A DNA stretch of 64,000 nucleotides from assembly GCF_027625935.1 (NCBI RefSeq), contig NZ_CP115300.1:3658001-3722000 (forward strand), in the 5' to 3' direction. Position 1 is the stretch's first letter. Each line of letters begins with the position of its first letter. Position numbers and translations under genes: made by a program. The notes under the pieces are model-generated. The model did not search any database and was not told the origin of the DNA. It saw only the letters and a list, made by a program, of their open reading frames with translations. Below are positions 43,438-54,108 of the stretch, one piece after another. This stretch comes from Streptomyces camelliae. Its GTDB lineage: Bacteria; Actinomycetota; Actinomycetes; Streptomycetales; Streptomycetaceae.

Positions 43438-45525
43438 TTACGTCGAGGGCCGGAAGGACGCCGTCAGCGTCTTCCAGGTGTCCTGGCGCAACGCGCTGTC
43501 CCAGTCGGCGGCCTTCGCGGTGTACATCAGTCCGTAGCCGAGATGGCCGTTGACGACGAAACCCCGGTCGACGGTGCGGTACTCGGTACCGCCCTCGACG
43601 TAGGTGAACTCCCAGTCGGCCGTGTTCCAGCCCCGGTAGTCCACCTTCTCGATGCGGACCTTGTGGTACTGGGCGCGCACCATGTAGCGCTCCTGGTTCT
43701 GCCAGTCCGCCACCGGGTCGCCCTTGGGCGTACTCGTCCACGCGACCAGCAGCTTCTGCCCACCGGGCCCGGTGTAGCGGTCACCGGCGTCGTCGCTGGA
43801 CTTGTACGACCAGCCCTTGGGCAGCCCGATCGAGTACCCCTGTCCGCCCTTGCGGGTGGACACCACCGGCGCGGAGCCGGCCGCGGACGGGCTCGCGCTG
43901 CCGTCGGGCTTGCTGTCCGACGGCGTACCGGTACCGGCGGAGGACGGGCTCGCCCCACCCGTCCGCGCCGCGCTGCCCGTGCCGCGGCTCTCCTTGGTGG
44001 ACGCACTCGCGCTCACCGCCGACTTGGCCCCGCTGCCGTTGTCGTCCTTGCCACCGCTGTTGAGGGCGAAGGCCAGGACGGTGCCGAGCACGGCGAGGAC
44101 GACGACCACAGCGATGATCACCAGGGTGCGCTTGGGCACGACATCGGTCAGCGGCGCCCTCGGCACCGGCCGCGGCGGCAGGTCCAGGTCCGGCGGCGGC
44201 ATCACGGGCCAGCCGGAACTCGGCTTGGTCGAGCTGGAGTTCGGCCCGCCTGCGGCACCGGAGGCCGACCGCGCCGTAGGAGCAGCACCCGAGCCACCGG
44301 TCCCACCGGAGGCAGAAGCAGCAGCAGGAGCAGCGGGCCGTGCACCACCGGCGACGGAACCTCCCGCGCTCGCCGGACCACTCGTACCCACCGGACGGCC
44401 GCCGACCGGACCTCCCGAACGGCCCGCACCCGCCGAAGCGTTCGTTCCCGCCGAACCGCCGGCGGCAGGCGCGCCCGCGTCACCGCCCCCGCTCTTCGTC
44501 CGCGTCCCGGCCGCGGCGGAGGCCGCCCCCGCCGCCTTGCGGACCGAACGCAGCGCGCCGCGCAGCTTCTCCGCGGCCTCCTCGCCCCGCTTGCCCTCGG
44601 CCGGACCGGGCTGCGGCGGCAGCGGAACCACCCGCGTGGCGTCCATCGGCTCCGGCTCGGGCGCGTGGATCACCTTGTTGAACATGGCCCGCGCCCCGGC
44701 GTCGTCGACCCGCTTGGCCGGGTCCTTGGTGAGCAGGCCGTAGATGACGTCCCGCAGCGGGCCCGCGTGCTTGGGCTCCTCCAGCGGCTCGGTCATCACC
44801 GCGGTGAGCGTGGCGATCGCCGACCCCTTGTCGTACGGCGGTACGCCCTCCACCGCCGCGTACAGCAGGCCGCCGAGCGACCACAGGTCGGCCGCCGGGC
44901 CCGGCTTGTGGCCACGGGCGCGCTCCGGGGCGATGTAGGAGGGGGCGCCGACGAGCATGCCGGTGGAGGTGATGGACGGGTCGCCCTCCACCTGGGCGAT
45001 GCCGAAGTCGGTGAGCACGACCCGGCCGTCCTCGGCGATGAGCACGTTGGACGGCTTCACGTCCCGGTGCAGGATGCCCTCGCGGTGCGCGGAGCGCAGC
45101 ACGTCGAGGACGGCGAGCCCGACCTCGGCGGCGCGCTTCGGCTCCAGCAGGCCGTCCTCACGGATGACCTCGGCGAGGGACTTGCCCTCCACCAACTCCA
45201 TGACGATCCACGGCCGGTCGTCCTCGTCGACCACGTCGAAGACCGTCACCGCGCTGTTGTTGCGGATCCGGGCGATCGCCTTGGCCTCGCGCAGGGTACG
45301 CGTGATCAGGCGCCGCTTCTCCTCCTCGTCGATGTTCGACGGGAACCGCAGCTCCTTGACGGCGACCGTCCGACCCAGGGTCTCGTCCTCGGCCCGCCAC
45401 ACGGTGCCCATGCCGCCGCGGCCCAGCACGTCTCCCAGCCGGTACCGCCCGGCGAGGAGACGACGCTCGCTCTTGTCCTGACGAGTCTCCTGACGAGAAG
45501 TGCCCGCCCGCTCCGCCTCCGACAT
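43438..45525 (-). CDS. Membrane Ser/Thr protein kinase with extracellular domain
   Basis: 695 residues. ATG 45525 has GAGGGG 4 bases upstream; a longer frame to 45663 lacks support. Lys57, H-R-D 153-155, D-F-G 173-175 and G-R-G-G-M-G are intact. A ~150-residue Ala/Gly/Ser-rich linker precedes the membrane helix (about 465-485) and a C-terminal domain with Y-S-I-G-L-P-K-G-W-S-Y. Sixth kinase of the block, separated from the pseudokinase gene by the IS605 remnant. Followed on the same strand by nothing closer than that remnant. Confidence 0.92.
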   Translation of the reverse strand: MSEAERAGTSRQETRQDKSERRLLAGRYRLGDVLGRGGMGTVWRAEDETLGRTVAVKELRFPSNIDEEEKRRLITRTLREAKAIARIRNNSAVTVFDVVDEDDRPWIVMELVEGKSLAEVIREDGLLEPKRAAEVGLAVLDVLRSAHREGILHRDVKPSNVLIAEDGRVVLTDFGIAQVEGDPSITSTGMLVGAPSYIAPERARGHKPGPAADLWSLGGLLYAAVEGVPPYDKGSAIATLTAVMTEPLEEPKHAGPLRDVIYGLLTKDPAKRVDDAGARAMFNKVIHAPEPEPMDATRVVPLPPQPGPAEGKRGEEAAEKLRGALRSVRKAAGAASAAAGTRTKSGGGDAGAPAAGGSAGTNASAGAGRSGGPVGGRPVGTSGPASAGGSVAGGARPAAPAAASASGGTGGSGAAPTARSASGAAGGPNSSSTKPSSGWPVMPPPDLDLPPRPVPRAPLTDVVPKRTLVIIAVVVVLAVLGTVLAFALNSGGKDDNGSGAKSAVSASASTKESRGTGSAARTGGASPSSAGTGTPSDSKPDGSASPSAAGSAPVVSTRKGGQGYSIGLPKGWSYKSSDDAGDRYTGPGGQKLLVAWTSTPKGDPVADWQNQERYMVRAQYHKVRIEKVDYRGWNTADWEFTYVEGGTEYRTVDRGFVVNGHLGYGLMYTAKAADWDSALRQDTWKTLTASFRPST

Positions 45526-45702
45526 GCGTCCCCTCATGCAACCCGCCCTGACAGAGCCTCCATTGTCTCTCACCCGACAAGTGGGCGACGCCCAGGGTGC
45601 CCACCAGAAGAGGCCGTTCCGCTTATCGGGATGAGGGGCTGCAAAAGGACCGAAGCCACCCACGGAGCCGCACAGTGACTCCGCTTCAGGCCGTGACCAC
45701 CG

Positions 45703-47409
45703 CTACAGCGGTGCGATGTCCGGCGCCCCCAGCCGGGCCGCGTCCGCCGTCAGGTCGTCGGGCTGGCGCTGGGACTCGCGCTCGGCCTCCACCCGCTTCT
45801 CGTAGTGTTCGACCTCGCGCTCGATCTGGCCCTCGTCCCAGCCGAGGACCGGCGCCATCAGCCCGGCCGCCTCGCGGGCGCTGCGGGTACCCCGGTCGAA
45901 GGTCTCGATGGAGATGCGGGTACGGCGGGTGAGCACGTCGTCCAGGTGCCGGGCGCCCTCGTGGGAGGCGGCGTAGACCACCTCGGCGCGCAGATAGTCG
46001 TCCGCGGCGGCCAGGGGCTCGCCCAGGGCGGGGTCGGCGGCGATCAGGTCCAGGACCTCCTCGGCCAGGGAGCCGTACCGGTTCAGCAGGTGCTCGACAC
46101 GGGCCACGTGCACTCCGGTGCGGGCGGCGATGCGCGCTCGCGCGTTCCACAGCGCCTGATATCCCTCCGCGCCCAGCAGCGGGGTCTCCTCGGTCACGCA
46201 GTCGGCTACGCGCGTGTCCAGGCCGTGCACCGCCTCGTCGACGGCGTCCTTCGCCATCACCCGGTACGTGGTGTACTTGCCGCCGGCGACGACCACCAGC
46301 CCCGGCGCCGGATGGGCGACCGTGTGCTCGCGGGACAGCTTGCTGGTGGCGTCGGACTCCCCGGCGAGCAGCGGGCGCAGACCGGCGTACACGCCCTGGA
46401 CGTCGTCGCGGCCGAGCGGCACCGCGAGCACCGAGTTGACGTGTTCCAGCAGGTAGTCGATGTCGGCGCTGGACGCGGCCGGGTGGGCCTTGTCGAGGTC
46501 CCAGTCGGTGTCGGTGGTGCCGATGATCCAGTGCCGGCCCCAGGGGATGACGAAGAGGACGGACTTCTCGGTGCGCAGGATCAGGCCGGTGGTGGAGTGG
46601 ACGCGGTCCTTGGGCACGACCAGGTGGATGCCCTTGGAGGCGCGGACGTGGAACTGGCCGCGCTCGCCCACCATGGCCTGGGTGTCGTCGGTCCACACAC
46701 CGGTCGCGTTGACGACCTGCTTGGCGCGGATCTCGTACTCCCCGCCGGCCTCGACGTCCCGCACGCGCGCGCCGACGACCCGGTCGCCCTCCCGCAGAAA
46801 GCCGGTCACGCGCGCGCGGTTGGCCGCTCTCGCGCCGTACGACGCCGCCGTGCGCACCAGGGTGGCCACGAAGCGGGCGTCGTCCACCTGGGCGTCGTAG
46901 TACTGCAGGGCGCCGACCAGGGCGTCCTTCTTCAGGCAGGGTGCGACGCGCAGGGCGTGACGGCGGGTCAGATGACGGTGCAGGGGCAGCCCTCGACCGT
47001 GCCCGCGCGCCATGGACATCGCGTCGTAGAGCGCGACCCCCGAGCCGGCGTACAGCCGCTCCCAGCCCTTGTGCTGCAACGGGTAGAGGAACGGCACCGG
47101 CTTGACCAGGTGCGGGGCGAGCCGCTCCAGCAGCAGCCCGCGCTCCTTCAGCGCCTCCCGTACGAGGGTGAAGTCGAGCATCTCCAGATAGCGCAGCCCG
47201 CCGTGGATGAGCTTGCTGGACCGGCTGGAGGTGCCGGACGCCCAGTCGCGGGCCTCGATCAGCCCGGTGGACAGACCGCGTGTGACGGCGTCCAGCGCGG
47301 TCCCGGCCCCGACGACTCCGCCGCCGACGACCAGCACGTCCAGCTCGCGCTCCGCCATCGCCGCCAGTGCCTCGGCGCGCTGCTCCGGCCCCAGAGTCGC
47401 TGTCCTCAC
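45703..47409 (-). CDS. glpD: Aerobic glycerol-3-phosphate dehydrogenase
   Basis: 568 residues. N-terminal FAD motif V-V-G-G-G-V-V-G-A-G near residue 27, G-T-S-S-R-S-S-K-L-I-H-G-G-L-R-Y-L signature of GlpD, and I-G-T-T-D-T-D-W in the substrate domain. It oxidises sn-glycerol-3-phosphate to dihydroxyacetone phosphate at the membrane with quinone as acceptor. GTG 47409 is chosen because GGGAGG lies 5-6 bases upstream; an ATG 75 bases earlier adds an Arg-rich leader. No glpF or glpK gene is adjacent. Confidence 0.95.
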   Translation of the reverse strand: MRTATLGPEQRAEALAAMAERELDVLVVGGGVVGAGTALDAVTRGLSTGLIEARDWASGTSSRSSKLIHGGLRYLEMLDFTLVREALKERGLLLERLAPHLVKPVPFLYPLQHKGWERLYAGSGVALYDAMSMARGHGRGLPLHRHLTRRHALRVAPCLKKDALVGALQYYDAQVDDARFVATLVRTAASYGARAANRARVTGFLREGDRVVGARVRDVEAGGEYEIRAKQVVNATGVWTDDTQAMVGERGQFHVRASKGIHLVVPKDRVHSTTGLILRTEKSVLFVIPWGRHWIIGTTDTDWDLDKAHPAASSADIDYLLEHVNSVLAVPLGRDDVQGVYAGLRPLLAGESDATSKLSREHTVAHPAPGLVVVAGGKYTTYRVMAKDAVDEAVHGLDTRVADCVTEETPLLGAEGYQALWNARARIAARTGVHVARVEHLLNRYGSLAEEVLDLIAADPALGEPLAAADDYLRAEVVYAASHEGARHLDDVLTRRTRISIETFDRGTRSAREAAGLMAPVLGWDEGQIEREVEHYEKRVEAERESQRQPDDLTADAARLGAPDIAPL

Positions 47410-47484
47410 CGCTGCCTCCCGCTGTCGCACTCGCTCGCGTCGGCCGCACCCGGCGGGCGAAGCCCGGTTCATCCCCAGCCTCAT

Positions 47485-47918
47485 GTCCTCATGCCCAAAT
47501 TCTGACCGGCTTGCCCGGCTTCAGCAGCTTCTTGCGGGGAACCTGGTGTCCGCTCGGCAGCCGGCCACCGGGCGCTCCGGGCCCGGGGGCGGGGCCGCGC
47601 ACCCGCGCTGACGGCCTCACCCGGTTGGGTGATGAGCGGGGAACATACAGCTGGCTGTCGAACGAGTGCGCACGCTTCGCGCTGCGCGAGCACGCCTACG
47701 GCGAGATCAAGGTCGACTGCCCGTCGCTCCAGCAACGGACAACCGACCCACCACGGACTTCCAACCTGGACAACTCGCGTACATCCCCCGGAAGACACAC
47801 GAACACAATCACCCATAACAGTCATATGTGTACCTAGTCTGACAGTGCGCTCGCTCATCCTGTCCACAGCGGTTGCGCATCTGTCCCGCTTCGGTTACTG
47901 GGAAGGACGGCCCACGCC
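47485..47918. other. Gap upstream of glpD and of the sugar-nucleotide dehydrogenase
   Basis: The first ~130 bases are GC-rich with no features I can assign. A short plus-strand frame (47625-47837) is listed separately. The last 80 bases, with ATAACAGTCATATGTG, are AT-richer and hold the likely promoter of the gene at 47919. Confidence 0.45.
47625..47837 (+). CDS. Possible 70-residue orphan protein or gene fragment
   Basis: From TTG 47625 the frame reads M-G-D-E-R-G-T-Y-S-W-L-S-N-E-C-A-R-F-A-L and continues R-E-H-A-Y-G-E-I-K-V-D-C-P. For the first ~30 codons third positions are almost all G or C, as in real genes here, then bias fades. It has no clear ribosome site. It may be the remnant of a deleted gene; family not recognised. 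Confidence 0.3.
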   Translation: MGDERGTYSWLSNECARFALREHAYGEIKVDCPSLQQRTTDPPRTSNLDNSRTSPGRHTNTITHNSHMCT

Positions 47919-49127
47919 ATGCCCGCAGACCTCGCCGTCATCGGACTCGGCCCCTACGGCTTGCCGCTCGCCCAGGCCGCCGTCGCCGCGGGGATCCCCA
48001 CCGTCGGCTACGCCACCGGCCCCGAGGCGGGTTCGCTCAGCCCCGCCGAGCTGCGCCGGATGCACGCCACGGGGTTCCGGCCCGGCACCGATCCCGCCCA
48101 GCTCGGCCGGGTGCGCACCGCCGTGATCTGCGCGCCGACCCCGCGCGACGCCGACGGCGGGCTCGATCTCGGCCAGGTGGAGGCGGCCGCCCGCACCCTG
48201 GCCGAGCGGCTGCGCCCGCACACCACGGTCATCCTGGAGTCACCCGTGCTGCCGGGCACGACGGAGGAGTTCCTGCGGCCGCTGCTGGAGAAGGGCTCGG
48301 GGCTGCGCGCCGGACGCGACTTCCACCTCGCCTACTCGCCCAGCCGGGTCGACCCCGGCAGCCGCGACCGCACCCCCGCCGGCACCCCCCGGGTCATCGG
48401 TGGCCTCACCCCCGCCTGCACCGAGTCGGCCGCCGCCTTCTACGGCCGGCTCACGGACAAAGTGGTCCGCGCGCGCGGGCTGCGCGAGGCGGAGACCGTG
48501 CAGCTGCTGGAGACCAACTTCCGGCACGTCAACATCGCGCTCGTCAACGAGATGGCCGTCCTGTGCCATGAACTGGGCGTCGATCTGTGGGACGTGATCC
48601 GCTGCGCGGAGACCAAGCCCTTCGGTTTCCAGGCGTTCCGGCCCGGACCCGGCGTCGGCGGGCACGGCGTCCCGCAGGACCTGACCGGCCACGCCACCCG
48701 CACGCTGCGCATGGTGGAACTGGCCCAGCAGGTCAACCACCGCATGCCCCGCTACGTCGTCCAGCGCGCCGCCGCCCTCCTCAACGAGCACGGCAAGTCC
48801 GCCCGGGGCGCGCGCGTGCTGCTGCTCGGCGTCACCTACAAGGCCGACCTCGCCGATCTGCAGGGCACTCCGGCCCAGGAGATCGCGATCCGGCTGATGG
48901 AGCTCGGCGCCTCGGTGAGCTACCACGACCCGTACGTGCCCGCATGGAGCCTCCTGGACCGCCCGGTCCCACGCGCGGACTCCCTCTACGAGGCGGCCGC
49001 CGACGCCGACCTGACGATCCTGCTCCAGCAGCACCGCACGTACGACCTCCAGGGTCTGTCGGTGAAGGCCCAGCTCCTGCTGGACACCCGGGGGGCGACC
49101 CCGACGGGCGCGGCACACCGGCTCTGA
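47919..49127 (+). CDS. UDP-glucose/GDP-mannose dehydrogenase family protein lacking catalytic Cys
   Basis: 402 residues. N-terminal NAD motif G-L-G-P-Y-G-L-P, central dimer domain with E-T-N-F-R-H-V-N-I-A-L-V-N-E, and C-terminal domain with G-V-T-Y-K-A-D. In the family the thiol nucleophile sits in G-G-x-C-x-P; here the segment reads G-V-G-G-H-G-V-P-Q-D, with Gly250 in place of Cys. Without it the second oxidation to uronic acid should fail. It is also short in the N-terminal helix region. ATG follows GGAAGGACGGCCC. Possibly a regulator or a single-step dehydrogenase. Confidence 0.85.
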   Translation: MPADLAVIGLGPYGLPLAQAAVAAGIPTVGYATGPEAGSLSPAELRRMHATGFRPGTDPAQLGRVRTAVICAPTPRDADGGLDLGQVEAAARTLAERLRPHTTVILESPVLPGTTEEFLRPLLEKGSGLRAGRDFHLAYSPSRVDPGSRDRTPAGTPRVIGGLTPACTESAAAFYGRLTDKVVRARGLREAETVQLLETNFRHVNIALVNEMAVLCHELGVDLWDVIRCAETKPFGFQAFRPGPGVGGHGVPQDLTGHATRTLRMVELAQQVNHRMPRYVVQRAAALLNEHGKSARGARVLLLGVTYKADLADLQGTPAQEIAIRLMELGASVSYHDPYVPAWSLLDRPVPRADSLYEAAADADLTILLQQHRTYDLQGLSVKAQLLLDTRGATPTGAAHRL

Positions 49128-49155
49128 CGGCTCCGGGGCCCGGTCACGAACGGAA

Positions 49156-49187
49156 AACAGCCAGGGGCGTTGTCGTCCCTGGCTGTT
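49156..49187 (+). terminator. Terminator after the dehydrogenase-like gene
   Basis: AACAGCCAGGG and CCCTGGCTGTT form a perfect 11-bp stem with a 10-base loop, followed by AATCTCC, 28 bases after the stop codon. Confidence 0.7.
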
Positions 49188-49276
49188 AATCTCCCCCGGA
49201 CCCGCCACACACGCGTGTGCCGGGTGCGTTCCGTTTCCGTTCGTCACCTGTGTTCCACATCGGGGGGATTTCTGTC

Positions 49277-49870
49277 ATGAGCCAGTCAGTACCACCGCCG
49301 CAGTCCGGTCCGGCGGGCGCCAATCCGTACGCCCAGCAGCCCGGTCCGGCCGGGGCGAACCCGTACGCCCAGCAGCCGCCCGCCGGTGCACCGTACCCGC
49401 CGCAGCAGGGCGCGTACCCCCAGCAGCCGGGCGCCTTCGCGGGACCGCCCGCGCCGCCCGCGCCGGGCCGGAACAACCTCGTCCTCGGCCTGGTCGCCGC
49501 GGTCGTCGCCGCCGTGGCCACCGCCGCGCTCTACGGCGTCGTCATCGGTGCCACCAAGCACGAGATCGGCTACGCGGCCGTCGGCGTCGGCTTCGTCATC
49601 GGCCTCGCGGCCGGCAAGGCGGGCGGCCGCAACCCGGTCCTGCCTGTCGTGAGCGCCGTCCTCGCGCTCGGCTCGGTGTACATCGGCCAGCTGGTCGGCG
49701 AGGCCATGATCGGCGCCAAGGCGCTGAACGTGGGCTTCAGTGAGCTGTTCTTCCAGCACTTCTCCGTGGTCCAGGAGGCCTGGAAGCAGGACGCCGACCC
49801 GCTGACCTTCCTCTTCTTCGCCATCGCCGCGTTCGCCGCGTTCTCCGGCGCCCGGAAGGCCGCCGCGTAA
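49277..49870 (+). CDS. Small membrane protein with Pro/Tyr-rich tail
   Basis: 197 residues. The N-terminal 60 are Pro/Gly/Gln/Tyr-rich and include a duplicated G-P-A-G-A-N-P-Y-A-Q-Q-P unit, encoded by an imperfect ~36-base DNA repeat. Three to four hydrophobic helices follow (about 68-135 and the last 30 residues). GGGGGGA precedes ATG 49277. Function unknown; actinobacteria have several such tail-plus-helices proteins. Monocistronic between two strong terminators. Confidence 0.8.
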   Translation: MSQSVPPPQSGPAGANPYAQQPGPAGANPYAQQPPAGAPYPPQQGAYPQQPGAFAGPPAPPAPGRNNLVLGLVAAVVAAVATAALYGVVIGATKHEIGYAAVGVGFVIGLAAGKAGGRNPVLPVVSAVLALGSVYIGQLVGEAMIGAKALNVGFSELFFQHFSVVQEAWKQDADPLTFLFFAIAAFAAFSGARKAAA

Positions 49871-49887
49871 CGCCTCCGGCAAGCCGA

Positions 49888-49922
49888 AGGGCCCGTCCAC
49901 CGCACCGGTGGACGGGCCCTTG
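49888..49922. terminator. Bidirectional terminator, 15-bp stem
   Basis: AAGGGCCCGTCCACC (49888-49902) with its exact complement (49908-49922) separates the convergent membrane protein and guaB3 genes. Confidence 0.8.
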
Positions 49923-49934
49923 CGCGCGCGGAGG

Positions 49935-51059
49935 TCAGCGGCGGTGCTGGCTGTCCGCGACCGTCACCTCGACCCGCTGGAACTCCTTCAGCTCGCTGTA
50001 GCCGGTCGTGGCCATGGCGCGGCGCAGGGCGCCGAAGAAGTTCATCGAACCGTCGGGCGTGTGGGAGGGGCCGGTGAGGACCTCCTCGATCGTGCCGACC
50101 GTGCCGAGGTCGACCTTCTGGCCGCGGGGCAGCTCCTCGTTGACCGCCTCCATGCCCCAGTGGTGGCCCTTGCCGGGCGCGTCCGTGGCGCGGGCCAGCG
50201 GGGAGCCCATCATCACCGCGTCGGCACCGCAGGCGATCGCCTTGGGCAGGTCGCCGGACCAGCCGACACCGCCGTCCGCGATCACGTGCACGTACCGGCC
50301 GCCGGACTCGTCCATGTAGTCCCGGCGGGCCGCGGCCACGTCGGCCACCGCGGTGGCCATCGGGACCTGGATGCCGAGGACGTTGCGCGTGGTGTGCGCG
50401 GCGCCGCCGCCGAAGCCGACCAGGACACCGGCCGCGCCGGTGCGCATCAGGTGCAGGGCCGCCGTGTACGTGGCGCATCCGCCGACGATCACCGGGACGT
50501 CCAGCTCGTAGATGAACTGCTTCAGGTTCAGCGGCTCCGACGAGTGGGAGACGTGCTCCGCCGAGACCGTCGTACCGCGGATGACGAAGATGTCCACGCC
50601 CGCGTCCACGACCGCCTTGGAGAACTGGGCGGTGCGCTGCGGGGAGAGCGCGGCCGCCGTGACCACGCCGGAGTCGCGCACCTCCTTGATACGGGCGCCG
50701 ATCAGCTCCTCCTTGATGGGCGCCGCGTAGATCTCCTGGAGGCGGCGGGTGGCCGCCTCCGCGTCCAGCTCGGCGATCTCGTCCAGCAGCGGCTGCGGGT
50801 CCTCGTACCGCGTCCACAGGCCCTCAAGGTTGAGGACACCCAGGCCGCCCAGCTCGCCGATGCGGATCGCGGTGGCCGGGGAGACGACCGAGTCCATGGG
50901 GGCGGCCAGGAAGGGCAGCTCGAAGCGGTAGGCGTCGATCTGCCAGGCGATCGAGACCTCCTTCGGGTCCCGCGTACGGCGGCTGGGGACGACGGCGATG
51001 TCGTCGAAGGCGTACGCCCGGCGGCCGCGCTTGCCGCGCCCGATCTCGATCTCAGTCAC
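49935..51059 (-). CDS. guaB3: GuaB3 family IMP dehydrogenase-related protein
   Basis: 374 residues from GTG 51059. It is a TIM barrel of the IMP dehydrogenase/GMP reductase superfamily without CBS domains. The catalytic loop, G-S-I-C-T-T-R in true IMP dehydrogenases, reads G-G-G-A-A-H-T-T-R (217-225), so His222 replaces the nucleophilic Cys. A GuaB3 family is known in actinobacteria and cyanobacteria; the actinobacterial form has no established function. Directly follows guaB on the same strand with 117 bases and a terminator between. Confidence 0.9.
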   Translation of the reverse strand: MTEIEIGRGKRGRRAYAFDDIAVVPSRRTRDPKEVSIAWQIDAYRFELPFLAAPMDSVVSPATAIRIGELGGLGVLNLEGLWTRYEDPQPLLDEIAELDAEAATRRLQEIYAAPIKEELIGARIKEVRDSGVVTAAALSPQRTAQFSKAVVDAGVDIFVIRGTTVSAEHVSHSSEPLNLKQFIYELDVPVIVGGCATYTAALHLMRTGAAGVLVGFGGGAAHTTRNVLGIQVPMATAVADVAAARRDYMDESGGRYVHVIADGGVGWSGDLPKAIACGADAVMMGSPLARATDAPGKGHHWGMEAVNEELPRGQKVDLGTVGTIEEVLTGPSHTPDGSMNFFGALRRAMATTGYSELKEFQRVEVTVADSQHRR

Positions 51060-51116
51060 GTCTCTAGGCCTTTCCCTATGCGTTGCAGCGCCTTCCAGTA
51101 TCGCCGACGGGTACGA

Positions 51117-51151
51117 CAAAGGCGGCCCCGGTGCGTCCGGGACCGCCCTTG
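51117..51151 (-). terminator. guaB terminator
   Basis: CAAAGGCGGCCCCGG and CCGGGACCGCCCTTG pair with two mismatches around a 5-base loop, 25 bases after the guaB stop. Confidence 0.65.
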
Positions 51152-51176
51152 TCCGAGCCTCACACGCGCGCGTGCG

Positions 51177-52721
<1,545 letters not shown>

Positions 52722-52841
52722 CTAACGGGAAGCATCGCTAGCAAATTCCACGGTATGGGCTCGCTTCCGGCTTCGTATGTTCGTACGGAAACGAAAGCGC
52801 GCCTGTTCACGGCAGTACGACAGGGGCTTCGGCCAAGGGGG

Positions 52842-53519
52842 TTACTGCTCGGCGAGCGCGCGCAGACGGCTCAGCGCGCGGTGCTGGGCGACCCGGACCG
52901 CGCCTGGTGACATTCCCAACATCTGCCCGGTCTCCTCCGCGGTCAAGCCCACGGCGATACGCAGCAGGAGCAGTTCGCGCTGGTTCTCGGGGAGGTTGGC
53001 CAGGAGTTTCTTGGCCCAGGCGGCGTCGCTGCTGAGCAGGGCGCGCTCCTCGGGGCCGAGGGAGTCGTCGGGGCGCTCGGGCATCTCGTCCGAGGGGACG
53101 GCCGTGGAACCGGGGTGGCGCATCGCGGCGCGCTGGAGGTCGGCCACCTTGTGCGAGGCGATGGCGAACACGAACGCCTCGAAGGGGCGGCCGGTGTCGC
53201 GATAGCGCGGCAGGGCCAGCAGGACCGCGACGCAGACCTCCTGGGCGAGGTCCTCGACGAAGTGGCGCGCGTCGCCCGGCAGCCGGGACAGCCGCGTGCG
53301 GCAGTAGCGCAGCGCGAGGGGGTGGACGTGGGCGAGCAGATCGTGCGTGGCCTGCTCGTCGCCGTCGACCGCACGATGCACGAGCGCACCGATCGCCCCC
53401 TGGGCCGTGCCCGCATCGTCGTCGCGCATCGGTCCATGGTGCCTTGCGGCCGTCCGGTCCGTCGCATTGTGCTCGTGGTTGTGCACCGAAGCGTTATGAG
53501 CAGGTGCGCCGGCACTCAT
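52842..53519 (-). CDS. ECF-type RNA polymerase sigma factor (SigD/ShbA-like)
   Basis: 225 residues from ATG 53519 (GGGGAGGG about 8 bases upstream); an in-frame ATG at 53429 is the main alternative. Region 2 contains [14 protein letters not shown] and [22 protein letters not shown], region 4 has [12 protein letters not shown] and [21 protein letters not shown]. Position next to guaB matches mycobacterial sigD; in Streptomyces the ortholog is likely the sigma factor reported to drive hrdB transcription (ShbA), an identification I cannot confirm. No anti-sigma gene follows. Confidence 0.88.
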   Translation of the reverse strand: MSAGAPAHNASVHNHEHNATDRTAARHHGPMRDDDAGTAQGAIGALVHRAVDGDEQATHDLLAHVHPLALRYCRTRLSRLPGDARHFVEDLAQEVCVAVLLALPRYRDTGRPFEAFVFAIASHKVADLQRAAMRHPGSTAVPSDEMPERPDDSLGPEERALLSSDAAWAKKLLANLPENQRELLLLRIAVGLTAEETGQMLGMSPGAVRVAQHRALSRLRALAEQ

Positions 53520-54108
53520 CCCCTGCGCCCTCCCCTTCCGCTCGACCGACTCGTCCCCGAGAGACTCCACATCTCAAGGATGCGGCATCCGCGCCGAAAC
53601 AAGCAGCGCGCGTCCGGCGGGCCGCCGCGCGAACCACCCGCCGACGGCGCCGACGGGGTCGCACACGTCGTACACCCGAGGCGTGCGCGACCCGGGCGCG
53701 TGCACCCCGAACCGTGCCGCGCGACACCGGCCTCGGACGCTCCGCCCGGCACCGGCGGGACCCCGCCGACCTGGGCGTTGACAGACGGCGGTTGCGACCC
53801 GGCCCGGCGTGTGACAGCACCCTGCGCGCGGTGCGCGGCCCCGTTCCCGCGCGTATGCGGACACCCTGCCGACAAGCTGACGCGAACACCCTCACATGTG
53901 ACCGGGTCCACCCCGCGAAGACGCATCACAGCCGCTTCTCCGGACAACCGGGACGCTCACGCGGGAACTTCGCGTACGCCCCCGAGGGGCGCGCCACCTC
54001 CCGGCCGGCGCATGACGGCTGCCGCCCGGGGCGGCGGATCCGCCGTCGGCCCCGGGTGTGCCGCCCGGTGCCGACCGGTCCCGCCTGCCCCGCAGGGCCG
54101 GACACCGA
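53520..54108. other. 589-base gap between ECF sigma and bldM genes
   Basis: All frames here are shadows or Arg-rich, with no convincing gene. It must carry the sigma gene promoter. A perfect TCACATGTGA palindrome lies near 53892-53901, and TTGACA occurs at 53778 on the plus strand without a matching -10. No sure regulatory element identified. Confidence 0.45.

Noticed and set aside
53494..53947. Minus-strand frames in the sigma-bldM gap
   Set aside because: Very Arg-rich, no ribosome site, no recognisable domain, overlapping one another in different frames.
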